Shown here in pieces: positions 28,478-41,300 of a DNA stretch of 64,000 nt; position 1 is the first letter of the stretch; every line of letters begins with the position of its first letter. The stretch covers positions 19,922,135-19,986,134 of the forward strand of contig CM037462.1 of the NCBI GenBank assembly GCA_021014325.1, written 5' to 3'. The DNA comes from Plazaster borealis (Eukaryota > Echinodermata > Asteroidea > Forcipulatida > Labidiasteridae). The notes below the pieces were generated by a model. That model ran no database searches and was not told where the DNA came from. It saw only the letters and a program-made list of their open reading frames with translations. The position numbers and the translations under genes are program-made.

Positions 28478-30428
28478 AGGCCTCAACCTTAACAGCGGCC
28501 ACCAGCGGCCATTGCCGCGATGCCCCGGCGAATTGCCGTGATGCCCCTTTAAAAAACACGTACCTTACGGCCACTTGGCCGTCGTGCCCCTTTCCACTCC
28601 ATTATATTATGTATTTGAAAGTGTTATTAAAAATAATGTTAACGTTGTGACCCATTTAATTAAGGTCAAATTGTTTCTGGACGTACGTAACGTACGCTCC
28701 CGCACACTAGTTTTCATAAGGCTGTTTGCCGTCGCGCAAAATACCGAAGTACTTGCAGTGTGGAGAATGTGGCATGGCAACCATATCAAACGTTGTTGAG
28801 TTGATTACTACTAAAAGCACGGCACCAGACTACTCTAATGTATAGACTGGCTACAGGTCACTACACTGAATTACACATTTTCGCATTGATTCTGTCTATT
28901 GAGATCTGTATGTGTAGGGGATGGGGCCGGGAGCGGGATTCAGTCTATGTTTTTTTCTCGCTATTTCGCTGGTATCCAAGGCTTGTTCTTTTGAATAAAT
29001 GTATTGGATAAATGTTTGTGAACCAGCGACCTGCCTGCGTTGCAACTTTCTTTTTCGTCGTCAAACAAACGTTTGTGTACACGCGTGGAAATGTCAAAAT
29101 CGGAGCAGTTAAAGGTGCAAAAAATTCGGAAATCTTTATCACAATCTATCAATTCAATATTGATCCATCATCATGCAATCCCATAACAGACATAAAGAAA
29201 AAGCACGAGGTCGAATTGGCTGGAGCAGCAGCAAAGTGCAAACGTTTAGACGCGGGGTTTTTTGGTGAGATTGTTAAGCCGGAACTCGGAAGGCATAAAC
29301 CTCGCTCGTCATGTTCGGCATGTTCGGCATGCACGTTTACATAGGCCAATTATTAGACGTTGGGGATTCGTTTTCAATTTTCATAATCATATTTTTTTTA
29401 AGAATATTGTTTTTCAATAATTCGTCGCGCGTACCACGAACCGACCTAACTCGTACACAGTATAAAAAAACGTGTTTGGAGAAAATCACGAATGAAGTTG
29501 CACTATTTTTCAAACTGCTGTTTCGGGGTCTGCTAACTATTTGTATTTTGTATATTATTTTTTTAAGACAAAAATAAAGCCGACTACTTTATTAATACAA
29601 AACTGTCAATTTCATTTAATCCCTGCAACTATTTTGATTAGTAAATAATACCTAAACAGATAGGTCACTTTGTGAAAATGAAAATCCGAGTTTTGCCCGC
29701 AGAGCGCCGTGTACAAACCAATGCTTGATAGAGACCTATCTAGTTAGGTCACTTTGTGAAATTTTTATACGCTTTGAGTTAGGTCGGTTCGTGGTACGAA
29801 AATTTTACACGCGCGCCCAAACTGCGCGCTGTAGCGCATAGTACATCATTGGTAAAGTGGCGTATCTAGATAGGTCACTTTGTGAAAAGACAAAACGGCA
29901 AATCTAGTGATACGTCGTTTTTAGTAAGTAGTGTAATTACAAAACTACTACGTATTTAGTTCTGAAACTTGCTGAAAATGTTAACAGTTATGAGTATATT
30001 AATAATTTGTAAAAAAAAATATTTGCAAAAGTTTGTGATTTTTGTCAGTTAGGTCGGTTCGTGGTACGAGCGACGAATTTTATATTCAACTTCAAGGTCT
30101 GGTTGAATTTTCCGGAACAACATATTTTATTGAGCATTGGGGTTGGGTGGGGAGATGGGGCGATGGTGATCCGGGATTGATATTTTTTCAGATGAGCACG
30201 CAGGGAATTAACTTTCTTAATATTTTTTCTGTATGATTTTTTCCAAGAATTCTGTGTTCTGGGGCAACGATTTTTTGTCAAGTGAGCGTGTTGGAGTATA
30301 CATGTCATTAACAAATAAAAGTTTGAAAATGGCCTTGGTGCCCTTTCAGTTGGCCTTGACGCCCCTCTCTTTTTTGGAGCCTTCAAGGCCAAGTGGCCTT
30401 GACCCTCTGAAGCTTAAGGTTGAGGCCT
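28478..30428. mobile_element. Element with 15-bp inverted ends AGGCCTCAACCTTAA
   Basis: The left end AGGCCTCAACCTTAA (28478) and right end TTAAGGTTGAGGCCT (to 30428) are perfect complements. GGCCACTTGGCC-type motifs lie just inside both. The interior of about 1.9 kb has no recognisable transposase and contains a second inverted-repeat element (29419-30078). Confidence 0.55.
29419..30078. mobile_element. Nested MITE with 32-bp inverted repeats
   Basis: The left end AATTCGTCGCGCGTACCACG and the right end CGTGGTACGAGCGACGAATT are complements with one mismatch over 32 bases, continuing as AACCGACCTAACT. A third copy of TTAGGTCGGTTCGTGGTACG lies inside at 29769. TAGGTCACTTTGTGAAA occurs three times (29661, 29745, 29870). 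Confidence 0.75.
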
Positions 30429-30895
30429 GGAACGCGTATTAATTAAACATCTGTCACGTTTTTTAGGGCTTTGGAACCCAATTGTTTAATTAAACAAGGT
30501 GTGCAATTTTGTTTGACTTTATTTTGTTGTTCACACAGAACTTTATTGAAGTATTCAAAAGGATCTAAAAGTTGGATTCTCGCAAAAACTGCTGTTGATA
30601 AGAGTCAAACTAATGTTGATCTCTTGCTGATTGCATTTTCTCAGTTATCAAAAGTCATACAATCAACAAAAACAGGCCAGCAAAATACCCTCTTTTAGTC
30701 GCTTTTTACCGCCAAGCCAACAAAAGGCTAACACAAAGGTTATGCACAGCTATTATTGGACTAGCGTCGAACGAGTGTCTACAACAAAATTGGGCTGTGC
30801 ACCTTCAAAGGGTATATTTGAGGGGTTTTCATGGTGAGATCGGATATTGAATTATTGATGTTGCAACTATGTTAACAAAATATCCTTTTGAGAAG

Positions 30896-31271
30896 TTAAA
30901 GACACTGTACACGTTTGGTAATTACTCAAAATATATATTAGCATAAAAACTGACTTGGTAACGACCAACAGAGAGCTGTTGATAGTATAAAACATTGTGA
31001 GAAACGACTCCCTCTGAAGTAACGTAGTTTTTGAGAAAGAGGTAATTTCTCACTAAAATAATAAAAGACTTCTTGCAAGAAGCCTGTTATTCCTATCTGA
31101 AAGCACACAAATTTGTACAACAAGGGTGTTTTTTCTTTCATCATTTTCTTGCAACTTCGATGACCAATTGAGCCCAAATTTTCACAGGCTTGTTATTTTA
31201 TGCATGTGTTGGGATGCACCAAGTGAGAACACTGGTCTTTGACAATTACCAAACGTGTTCAGTGCCTTTAA
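30896..31271. mobile_element. TTAA MITE (family A)
   Basis: Ends TTAAAGACACTGTACACGTT and AACGTGTTCAGTGCCTTTAA. It has the family interior with GAGAACACTGGTCTTTGACA. Confidence 0.88.
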
Positions 31272-32325
31272 GGCTCTGTGCTTATTAAAGAAGAGCACTT
31301 CGTTTGTTATTAACATTTTCTGATGACTATCTCCTGAGAGTCATGAAGACAACTACAGCAAACTAGCTGGAACATTTAAAAGAGAAACAGGTAGAGATCG
31401 TGATCCATTCTTGCACAGTAGGCCTAATACGTTAAGGTACATTAATAGAAAATGGGGCCCCACATTTGTTCCTGAAAAACATGTCGAAAGATGATTTTTT
31501 ATTCCTTGGAGATGTTTTGTGGGCACTTTGGGGGAAATACAATAGCAAACATGCACTAAAATCTTCAGGGTTTGTATGTAACAAGCAAACTAATTCACTT
31601 CTGACTTACTTCAAAAGAAAGATAGAATTAACTGCTTCAAACTGCTTCCCAACCAAAACTCCATGTTAAGTATTTAAATGCAAAATATTGTAAACAGCCT
31701 CTTGTTTCAACCCTATTAGCTAAACGAGAAGAACTCTACTAGGGTCGAACTGATATGAGATAATAAATAATTTTTTCAGTTCAAGAGGATACCACCTGCC
31801 CCTTACGTTCAGTGAACCATAAATCAGGGCACACATAACCTAATATCAAAAGAAAATCTTTGTATTGATGGTATCACACAGCTTGGAACCAAATTCAGTG
31901 ACAATACCGGCACTAATGGTAAAACCATCAGCGCACTAGTTAAATGTACATAATTATGTCTACTCGGAAGTTTTGTTTAGTGTGATGTGTCAGACAATAA
32001 ATCATTGCAAGCAGTCATGCAGCTAGGCATTTATTGTTACTTTCCAGACACAGTAGTAGGCCTATATATAACTTTTGTTATAAGCGTACAATGGAATAAA
32101 AGTTGTCAGGATGCAATGCCTTCAAACGTAAACCCTGAATTTTCAAAGAGTTCATCTTTTGGTATAGATTTAACACACGTTGATAGAGGGTGCTGAAACA
32201 GCACGTATTACCAAAGTAAACTCATGTGAACGCAATATTTTCATAAATTAAGTTTTTGGCTCAAACATCCATTTCCATCCACTTGGTCATGGAAAGAAGC
32301 TTTTCCTATTGTAACAAATTAAAGT

Positions 32326-32757
32326 GGATGAAAATGGATGTTCGGACCAAATCCTCAGTTTTATGGAAAAATTGAGTTCACTTTGGTAATATTTGCTGTT
32401 TGCAATGTGTTGGAGATTGCTGCATTTTGAATTAACTACCGGTACAGCATCAATCGTGAAGACGGTATAAAAACTGTTTCGCCCAACGTAAAGTCAACTG
32501 ATTTCTCTCGTCACAAATAGGCCTCTGTGGTAAAAAAAGACGGATGAAAATGGATGTTCGGACCAAATCCTCAGTTTTATGGAAAAATTGAGTTCACTTT
32601 GGTAATATTTGCTGTTTGCAATGTGTTGGAGATTGCTGCATTTTGAATTAACTACCGGTACAGCATCAATCGTGAAGACGGTATAAAAACTGTTTCGCCC
32701 AACGTAAAGTCAACTGATTTCTCTCGTCACAAATAGGCCTCTGTGGTAAAAAAAGAC
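32326..32757. repeat. Exact 216-bp tandem duplication
   Basis: 32326-32541 and 32542-32757 read identically by eye, both starting GGATGAAAATGGATGTTCGG and ending GGTAAAAAAAGAC. Identity implies recent origin, active homogenisation, or an assembly duplication. Confidence 0.88.
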
Positions 32758-34030
32758 TGTGCGGCGCGGTGTGCTGTATTTGCAATGTTGTAATCATTGT
32801 TATGTGTTCTCTGATGTTATAATGTATGAATTTTGGCGAGTTGAGAAAGTTGTAAGCTTTCATTTAAGGTAGGCCTATTGCACACACAAACACAAAACCG
32901 CCGAGATGTGGTTGTTAATTAAAAAAGTTAAGTTAAGATTTAAAATATATATATAAAAATAAGAATAATAATTTTAATAATACAAATAATAAAAAGTGAT
33001 AATGTGTGAGAATTATCATTCTCAAACTAAGTCTGAATCTGATATGATGCAATCACGCGCTTGTAGGATTTGTCTGGCGATCAATTACATTACTGCTTTT
33101 TATGACGGTTGCCTGTTGTAATGGGGGCTATTATTTAGGCACCTTCGGGGCTTCATATTTCAAGGTTTCATTTATATACAAAGTTTTGACTATAGGTCTT
33201 GTCTACATTTAGGTTCACTGTTAGGGCCTCGGGGTGTAGTTACAATTCGGTCATGGCTTTATTGAGGGCCCAGCTTTATTTCGGTCTCGGGCAAAGTTTT
33301 TTGGGCTTAACAAACAATAGCAGATCAAATCTGACTAAGGTCACATCCCTATGAAAAGTACAGTTTCAGTAATTTTCTGTGGGAAATCTCCTGCAAGCTG
33401 TACCAGTTGTCAAATCTGAAAAGGAGTGCCAATGGAAAGTCATTTATAACACACTCTTTACAAAAATGCTTTTAAAAACTGACAAAAAGTGCAAGGTATT
33501 GTTGAGGATTCTTTGTACAATGATTTTTTTTTTTTTTGCTGTTGCAAAGAACAACTTATTGAAAGCAACTGTCGTATCCTAAAGGATGTGCGTGTGTAAA
33601 CAAGTAAACATAAATCAAGCAAGCGTGGAGATTTTATTTAACAAATATATATATTTCTGTACGATCAAAGGGTATTAGTATAATTGTTGCACACGTTAAT
33701 TTACCTGAACAGACTGAAAATGAAAGAAACAGGGAGTTGCTTTCTGTTCACGAATAGCTTGCATTGCAATCTTTCAGTCATACATCAGAATAAATAAAAT
33801 AGACCCAACTATTATGGAATACCTGTACACGAGCAATACTCATTATGCACAGAAATCACCATGCTAAAATAAATGTGTTTGTACTGGACAAAAACAACTC
33901 TAAACTATACCATAAACCAAAACAAAGAAACACATATATTAACAAATTAAAGTGAGTCTGACTTTGAGATAGACCCTTGACCTCTGATAGGCCCTATTTG
34001 TACTTAAAGTGTGCCTAAAAACCTAAGCCT

Positions 34031-34180
34031 GGGGCCGATTTCACAAAGCACTAAGGTTCATCTTAAAATGAGTTAGTAGTAATTACCATAGTGATTTGTA
34101 TTGTGACATCACTCTTTGCTAAGCAACTGCGATGGATTTGCAGTTACGATCAATCTTATCTCTTTGTGAAATCGAGCCCA
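34031..34180. mobile_element. MITE with GATTTCACAAAG ends
   Basis: The ends are GGGGCCGATTTCACAAAG and CTTTGTGAAATCGAGCCC. Related copies: 38700-38866, 39568-39712, 47830-47942, 49305-49440 and 63010-63132. Confidence 0.75.
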
Positions 34181-35089
34181 GATCTTAAATCTGATACTCA
34201 CTATTTTTGTGAGAAATTCCAGATTATGAATGGTTGTATTTTGAAGTTATTCAGAGTTGGTAGCTGGGTTTTTTAGTATTTGAAATAAGGGTTTGAAATT
34301 TAATGGTTGGAATATTGATCAAGTGAATCCATATCGGCCTTCGTGTCTTTTTCATGATAAAATCAAAATTGCTTTGATCAATTCTCGAGGTGTCCCAAAA
34401 CACATCGTTGAACCAACCAGTGAAAATTTAATCACATTAGGTGGTCACATTTTAGTGAACCTTTTAATCACTGGACGACCCCAGCCGCCCAAAACAATAC
34501 ACTGTAACATGTGGTAGAAGGAAACGCTCACCAACTTGTGTTTGGAGAAAAAAATTAAAATTAAAATATAGGCCTAGTCATTATCATGGGATGGTCAATT
34601 CAATTGCAATTGTTTATATAGATCATCATTTTTAATCTGCCCTGTTCACAGTTGACTTGTAAAGTATTTACACTAAAAATAAACAATAAGTGCCTCTCAT
34701 TAACGGCTAAGTCCCCTGGTAATTTTGTTTGGTGATTATTTTGTATACTGTTTAAATAAACACAGCAGTTTTGGAAGGTTTTTCCTGGTAACAAATGTTC
34801 ATACTGATTAATTACTAAGGATTAGAAAGAAGATTACATTTTTGGTTACAAATGAGCGAGGTGTGTGTAAATAATTTTCAATTACAATATTAATGAAAAA
34901 GTCAAAAATTGTACATAAAAAATATGCCTTGGGTGTCTTATAAATTTTGAACAATTCTGCAAGAGTCTTGAAAACTAAACCTCTTTTCAGCATTGCAGGG
35001 ACAAGAGGGTAAAAAAAGGATTTCAGGGTTTTCAATTGCCTATTCCTGGACTTTGACTCTATCTGGTGGAATTATGTTTTCTTGGTACT

Positions 35090-36600
35090 GGTAAGAACTT
35101 TAGAATCAGTGAGCTTTCAGACGGAAATATTTCTCTGGAGGATTGGTACTGGTATGAACTTTAGAATCAGTGAGCTTTCAAATGGAAATATTTCTCTGGA
35201 GGATGTATGAACTTTAGAATCAGTGAGCTTTCAAATGGAAATACTTCTCTTGAGGATTGGTGCTGGTATGAACTTTAGAATCAGTGAGTTTTCAAATGGA
35301 AATATTTCTCTGGAGGATTGATACTGGTATGAACTTTAGAATCAGTGAGCTTTCAAATGAAAATATTTCTCTGGAGGATTGGTACTGGTAGGGACTTTAG
35401 AATCAGTGAGCTTTCAAATGGAAATATTTCTCTGGAGGATGTATGAACTTTAGAATCAGTGAGCTTTCAAATGGAAATATTTCTCTGGAGGATTGGTGCT
35501 GGTATGAACTTTAGAATCAGTGAGTTTTCAAATGGAAATATTTCTCTAGAGGATTGGTACTGGTAGGAACTTTAGAATCAGTGAGCATTAGATTGGAACT
35601 CATGAATTTTATTTAAGATATGACCAATAATCTACATTACATTTAAGTGAAAGCTTAACATACACTAAAACGAAACAGAAATAAATCCAAACTAATTATA
35701 AAAATGGAAATACTACCCTGGCACCTGTATGAACTTTAGAATCAGTGAGCTTTCAGATGGAAACATTTCTCTGAAGAATTGGTACTGGTATGAACTTTAG
35801 AATCAGTGAGCTTTCAGATGGAAACATTTCTCTGAAGAATTGGTACTGGTATGAACTTTAGAATCAGTGAGCTTTCAGATGGAAACAATTCTCTGAAGAA
35901 TTGGTACTGGTATGAACTTTAGAATCAGTGAGCTTTCAGATGGAAACATTTCTCTGAAGAATTGGTACTGGTATGAACTTTAGAATCAGTGAGCTTTCAG
36001 ATGGAAACATTTCTCTGAAGAATTGGTACTGGTATGAACTTTAGAATCAGTGAGCTTTCAGATGGAAACATTTCTCTGAAGAATTGGTACTGGTATGAAC
36101 TTTAGAATCAGTGAGCTTTCAGATGGAAACATTTCTCTGAAGAATATGAACTTTAGAATCAGTGAGCTTTCAGATGGAAACATTTCTCTGAAGAATTGGT
36201 ACTGGTATGAACTTTAGAATCAGTGAGCTTTCAGATGGAAACATTTCTCTGAAGAATTGGTACTGGTATGAACTTTAGAATCAGTGAGCTTTCAGATGGA
36301 AACAATTCTCTGAAGAATTGGTACTGGTATGAACTTTAGAATCAATGAGTTTTTAGATGGAAATATGTCTCTAGATGATTGGTACTGGTAGGAACTTTAG
36401 AATCAGTGAGCTTTCGAATGAAAATGTTTCTCTGGAGGATTGGTACTGGTAGGAACTTTAGAATCAGGTAGTTTTCAAATGGAAATATTTCTCTGGAGGA
36501 TTGGTACTGGTAGGAACTTTAGAATCAGTGAGCTTTCAAATGGAAATATTTCTTTGTAGGATTGGTACTGGTAGGAACTTTAGAATCATTGCGCTTTAGA
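35090..36600 (+). repeat. 61-bp minisatellite, about 23-25 units
   Basis: The unit is TATGAACTTTAGAATCAGTG, AGCTTTCAGATGGAAACATT, TCTCTGAAGAATTGGTACTGG. The spacing is exactly 61 bases in the homogeneous centre (35789, 35850 and onward), with more diverged units at both sides. A non-array block (AACTCATGAATTTTATTTAAG) interrupts at 35590-35700 and recurs after the array at 36605. Confidence 0.9.
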
Positions 36601-37026
36601 TTGGAACTCATGAATTTTATTTAAGATATGACCAATAATCTACATTACATTTAAGTTAAAGCTAAACATACACTAAAAGGAAACAGAAATTAATCCAAAC
36701 TAATTATAAAATAGTTAATACTACCCCCCCCATAAGTAGGTACTATTCATAGAACAAATTTTGTTAAATACCATGATATGAGACAAGGTAACTGATTATT
36801 AATTGCTGATATATGGTAACTCTGCCCAGTCTAAATAAAACCATGTATCGTTTTCAACAAGCGATTAACCTCATTTCTAAAGTCTACAACCAACAAAGTT
36901 TGGCTCAGTTTCAGAAAGATGCATGTACCCATGTACATGTACATGAAAAATAGTAAAGGCCCATTTCCTTTTAATAAAATTGGTCAATATATCACAAAGT
37001 AAGCTTTTTAACAAATAACTAAAGTC

Positions 37027-37182
37027 AGGCCTGGAATTACACGGAGGCCACAGCCTCTGTTGTCATTGCTCTTGGCCTTGGTGCCCCTTCAAAGTTTCCA
37101 ATAGACTTTAGGATTTTCCAATGGAAGTGCTCTTAGCAAAATGAAAATGGCCTTGCCCTCTCAGTTATGAAATTACAGGCCT
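37027..37182. mobile_element. Short CAGGCCTG-ended MITE (hAT-like, tentative)
   Basis: The ends CAGGCCTGGAATTAC and GAAATTACAGGCCTG are inverted, with a possible TAAAGT direct repeat outside. The paralogous copy is at 45798-45955. The terminal-exon tandem unit (see 55718) has its breakpoint inside this element. Confidence 0.55.
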
Positions 37183-37767
37183 GTAAAGTTAAAGGTTTTA
37201 CCATAAATAACCAAATAACTTTAGAGACGGGATCCCTAAAAAAAATCCCTCCAAAATTCCCCTTTTTAAATAATTTGTTTATAGTTGAAATGTTTCTGTT
37301 TTATACAAGGCTTAAGTTTTCCATCACCTTTTTTGTTGTTGGCCTGTACTGTATAGCCTCTACTAGTGAGGTTTTCATTTGTTCCACTAAAAACATGACA
37401 GGCCCCCAAAATAGTCCCACAGTATTACAATTAATATTTACATGTACTAAACTTATCTGAAACATGGTTTAGTGCAAAAAAGAGTACATGTTTGTTTGCA
37501 TTCAGTAACTCTGTGCAGGGGGGGGGGGCGGGGCACACGTGCAAGGCTTCTATCCAAAGCAGGATTTGAACTATTGTCAACAGAGGAGAAATAGTGTTGA
37601 TTGCTGACGTTATTTTTGTTAACATTGTCGCCCGCGGTCACAAAACAAATTACTGGAGAAGAGATATATGTGTCAAACAAACATCTGTATCAAAGCAACA
37701 TCTTGGTACTTTTAGCACTTGCCCACGTTTTTTAGTTTTTATTTTGTTTGCCAAAATTAGTTGATGG

Positions 37768-37855
37768 ACTGACGTTTCGTCCCTAGCAGAGTTTTTCTCA
37801 AGGGCTAAAAAGCCTTTGAGAAAGACTCACTTAGGGTTGAAAAAAATCAGGCCAT
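37768..37855. repeat. Long hairpin with GACGTTTCG end, repeated in every unit
   Basis: GACGTTTCGTCCCTAGCAGA...CTCAAGGGCTAAAAAGCC folds back on AGCCTTTGAGAAAGACTCAC plus TTAGGGTTGAAAA. Copies at about 46597, 55109, 56402, 60758 and 62024, and a half copy in the SZT2 intron at 18236. The reverse reading GACGAAACGTCAG resembles the 3' part of a hammerhead, but no CUGANGA box sits in the right place. Confidence 0.6.
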
Positions 37856-38291
37856 TAACTAAGTTGTGCATAATAACATAGATCCTTTTGATTGGTAGGC
37901 AGTTTGCAACAGCTAAATTCTATTTTCACATTTTTTTTTCTCTCACCGTGATTTAAATATTCATGAAATTAAACCCACATGCAAAATGGTGAGCTGACTG
38001 CGACTTTGACTGTTCCCCTTTCTCCCCATTGTGACGTTGACAACGAAACATAATCTGAACATAAACAAACAACAGTTTTTATCTCATACTTTTACATATT
38101 TATCTCTGACAAATTACTTTAGAATAGATTTATTAAGCACTCTACTGTCAGGTATGTTTCTTCATGCAGTTTTCAAAGGGTAAGTATTGTTCTAAAATGT
38201 AATAGAAAAAAGAAGACTGTCTGTGGACTGAAACAGACATGCCAACGGAAACTAGGAGATTGTTTCCACTGGACCAGGGGACCTCTCAGTT

Positions 38292-38381
38292 TTATGGTCT
38301 TTGTCGCTTGAAGAGAAAGACACTAACAATGCAGAGCACGGTCAGTGACAGCCACATCAACACACCAACCCAGGAAACACC
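38292..38381 (-). CDS. TMEM179-like copy 1, terminal exon 5
   Basis: Acceptor CTTTTACAG. It encodes GVSWVGVLMWLSLTVLCIVS and VFLFKRQRP, then TAA. This is the fourth helix and basic tail. The exon exists in six copies in this window. Confidence 0.78.
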   Translation of the reverse strand, partial: GVSWVGVLMWLSLTVLCIVSVFLFKRQRP

Positions 38382-41300
38382 CTGTAAAAGCAAAATTAAA
38401 ACATTTTGAGAACATTTTTCCCGGCCTGTGATTTTCAAGGTTTTTTCCATTTACCTGTCTGTTGGCCTGCAGATCTTTTTTGAAAGAATTATATGTAGCT
38501 CTTGTTCTGTACTTGTATGATCACATTTTTAATGTTGTAAAGTGCCTTGGGGTTGGATCAGCGTGAGGGGCTCAATAAATCTAAATCTAAACTGATAGAT
38601 CTCTGTAAACCGTTAATATATAAGATTTCTGTAGGGAGCTTCATCTTCAAACCAAGAGGACATCGTTTTCAACGTTCAGGATTTTTCAGTTTCATACACT
38701 CTCTCCCATAATTCTCATCCTTAAACTATCCTGGGATGATCCTAAGATGAGTTGTTAATATCACCTTAGGGATTTTTATTATGACGTCACACGTTGCTTC
38801 ACAATTAAGGTCTCGATACACAGCTTTAAGATCAATCTCAGCTCTTTGTGAAATCAACCCCTGGATCCAGTTGCAAAAAGAACCGTTATGAGAAGAACCA
38901 TTCTGAGAAGAACTGTTCTGAGAAAAACCGTTCTGAGAAGAACCATTCTGAAAAGAACCATTCTGAGAAGAACCATTCTAAGAAGAACCATTCTAAGAAG
39001 AACTGTTCTGAGAAGAACTGTTATGAGAAGAACTGTTATGAGAAGAACTGTTCTAAGAAGAACCATTCTGAGAAGAATCGTTATGAGAAGAACCGTTCTG
39101 AGAAGAACCGTTCTGAGAAGAACCAGTCTGAGAAAAACCGTTCTGAGAAGAACCGTTCTGAGAAGAACTGTTCTCAGTAGAGTCCTTCTGAGAAGAACCG
39201 TTCTGAGAAGAACCGTTCTGAGAAGAACCGTTCTGAGAAGAGCCATTCTGAGAAGAACTGTTATGAGAAGAACCGTTATGAGAAGAACCGTTCTGAGAAG
39301 GACCGTTCTGAGAGGAACCGTTCTGAGAAGAACCGTTCTGAGAAGAACCATTCTGAGAAGAACTGTCTGAGAAGAACTGTTCTGAGAAGAATCGGTGGTT
39401 TGACAACTTCGCAGAACCACCACTGCTCATAAAAGAGATTGATGTACATGATGGTGTCACTTCAAACCTCACTTGATTGTATTGCCACCGTGCAAAGTTC
39501 CAAATCCTACTCAGTATAGTCTTGTCACAAGACACTAATACAGTGCCACTCTTCTATTCTTTCCCTACAGGGTCCGATTTCACAAAGAAGTAAGATTTAT
39601 CTTAAGATGAGTTGTCAGTATTTTGATTGGTATTGTGACATCACACTTTGCTAAGCAATTAAGATTGTTTCACAGTTAAGATCAATCTTAGCTCTTTGTG
39701 AAATTGAGCCTCTGACACTTTGTTCTTGAATATGTTACCCACCTCAACTGTTTTCATGTAGTCATAGAATTTAGATCCGTCTTCATCGCTGAACCAAGTT
39801 AATGACTCTTGAAATGTTCTGCACCTATAAACACCATAAACAAGAGTAGCGATAGATGTTATAGAATTCAAACTGCCTCTAGCTACAGGGCAATCTCGAT
39901 GGTCTAGTTGGTAAGACATCTGCCCTATAATGGCAAAGGTTGTGGGTTCAAATCCCACTTGAGTATTAATGCCTGTGGATTTGTTTTTTCACAGGACTCT
40001 GGAAAGTACTGAGTATACAGTGCTTTACACACATCGGTGTAAGAGTAAAACCAAATAGTAAGTTTCATTCCATGAAAGAGTCCATTTTCTTTGGAAATGA
40101 ACCATTGCTGCAAGTTTTGGTTTGTTTTTTTCAAATTGTTGTATCAAAGGTGTTAAAATTTGTTGAAATTGCACTTCACTGAATAGTTTTCTTTTTGGCT
40201 TGTGTAGTTTGCTTCCTCAGTCAGCAATTTGTGGTCACTTATAAATTATTTGCGATTTGTCGTGGAAATATGGAATGATGTCATTTAGAGAGATTGTGCT
40301 ATTAACAAAACAAGGCAAAAACCCCAAAACAAAAACCAAACAAACAAACATGAATGGTCCTAGATTCTGTTTTTGTTTTGTTTTGTTTTGTTTTTGTTTT
40401 TCTGAGATACATGCAGAAAATGATGGGGCCTTTGTATCGGTTTCACTAAACTTCCAATCAAACCCAAAAGCCTATACTTAAAGGGACTGTAGTTCAGTGA
40501 TTCCCGAGGCATTGGTTGGTTACCACTGTATACAAATTCTGTAACACTTACTTTAAATGTTTCAGAACAGTGGAACTATAGAATAGGAACAGCAGGTCCT
40601 CCTAATATACTATTCACAAACCTGATGTGGGGGTCAGGTGGATTGGGAGTCATGAACAATTTCAAACTTACCCTGTTGTTGTGGGGTAAACTGCTAAGAG
40701 GTTTGAACAGAATGTTTTCATCCCAAGGCTGACAAGACAGGCTCCAACAAACATAAAGAATGTCAAAGCCCCAAACACGATACTGACGATAAACCGTCCA
40801 AGCACCTTGCTATAGATGATACATGCAAAACAAACAGTAATAATACAACATAAATACATGTATGAATTGCGTATTATTAGCAATACTGCAAAAAGTTTGA
40901 TCTCAAATGATAGAGGCTTAATGTTCAAATATTGTACCTCTGTGCCCAAGGTCTTGTCTGCATCCAAGGTAGTTTTCTAGGTTTTGTCTTAACCCTAGGC
41001 CTAAGCAGGGATAGCTATTTTCTGGAAAATTACCAGGGTTAGCAATTCAAGGGTGAAAAGGTCAACTAAAGTATCTCATGAACCTCCCAAGAAATTGGAT
41101 TTGTGTAAAAAGGGCTAATGAAAAAATTTTAAAAAATATACTAGTGTTTGAAAAGCCAAAAATGGACATGAGTAAATATTCTCAGGTTTGAAAAGCCAAA
41201 ATTGACAAAGTAAAATATTCTAGTGTTTGAAAAGCCAAAATGGACATGAGTGAATGTAGACTTACATGTCATACTTGCCCTTGCACAGTACTAGTAAACG

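Larger units (their letters stand above)
26431..34880. other. Region after last SZT2 exon: elements only, no gene recognised
   Basis: I looked for the next SZT2 exon and for other genes and found none. The short open frames here (for example 29012-29344 and 31466-31669) show no recognisable family and overlap repeats. 31280-34020 apart from the 216-bp duplication is plain AT-rich sequence. Confidence 0.5.

Noticed and set aside
29012..29344. 110-codon open frame on plus strand as a candidate small gene
   Set aside because: It is inside a terminal-inverted-repeat element, has no recognisable domain and overlaps an equally long frame on the other strand.
30471..30698. Candidate next SZT2 exon
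   Set aside because: The CACACAG acceptor-like site is followed by a frame that soon stops and shares nothing with the expected EF...LPGHVLL-type SZT2 segment.
38878..39390. Heat-shock elements in the 15-bp array
   Set aside because: The GAA and TTC blocks are spaced by three bases, not the two needed for nGAAnnTTCn, so the heat-shock factor consensus is not met.
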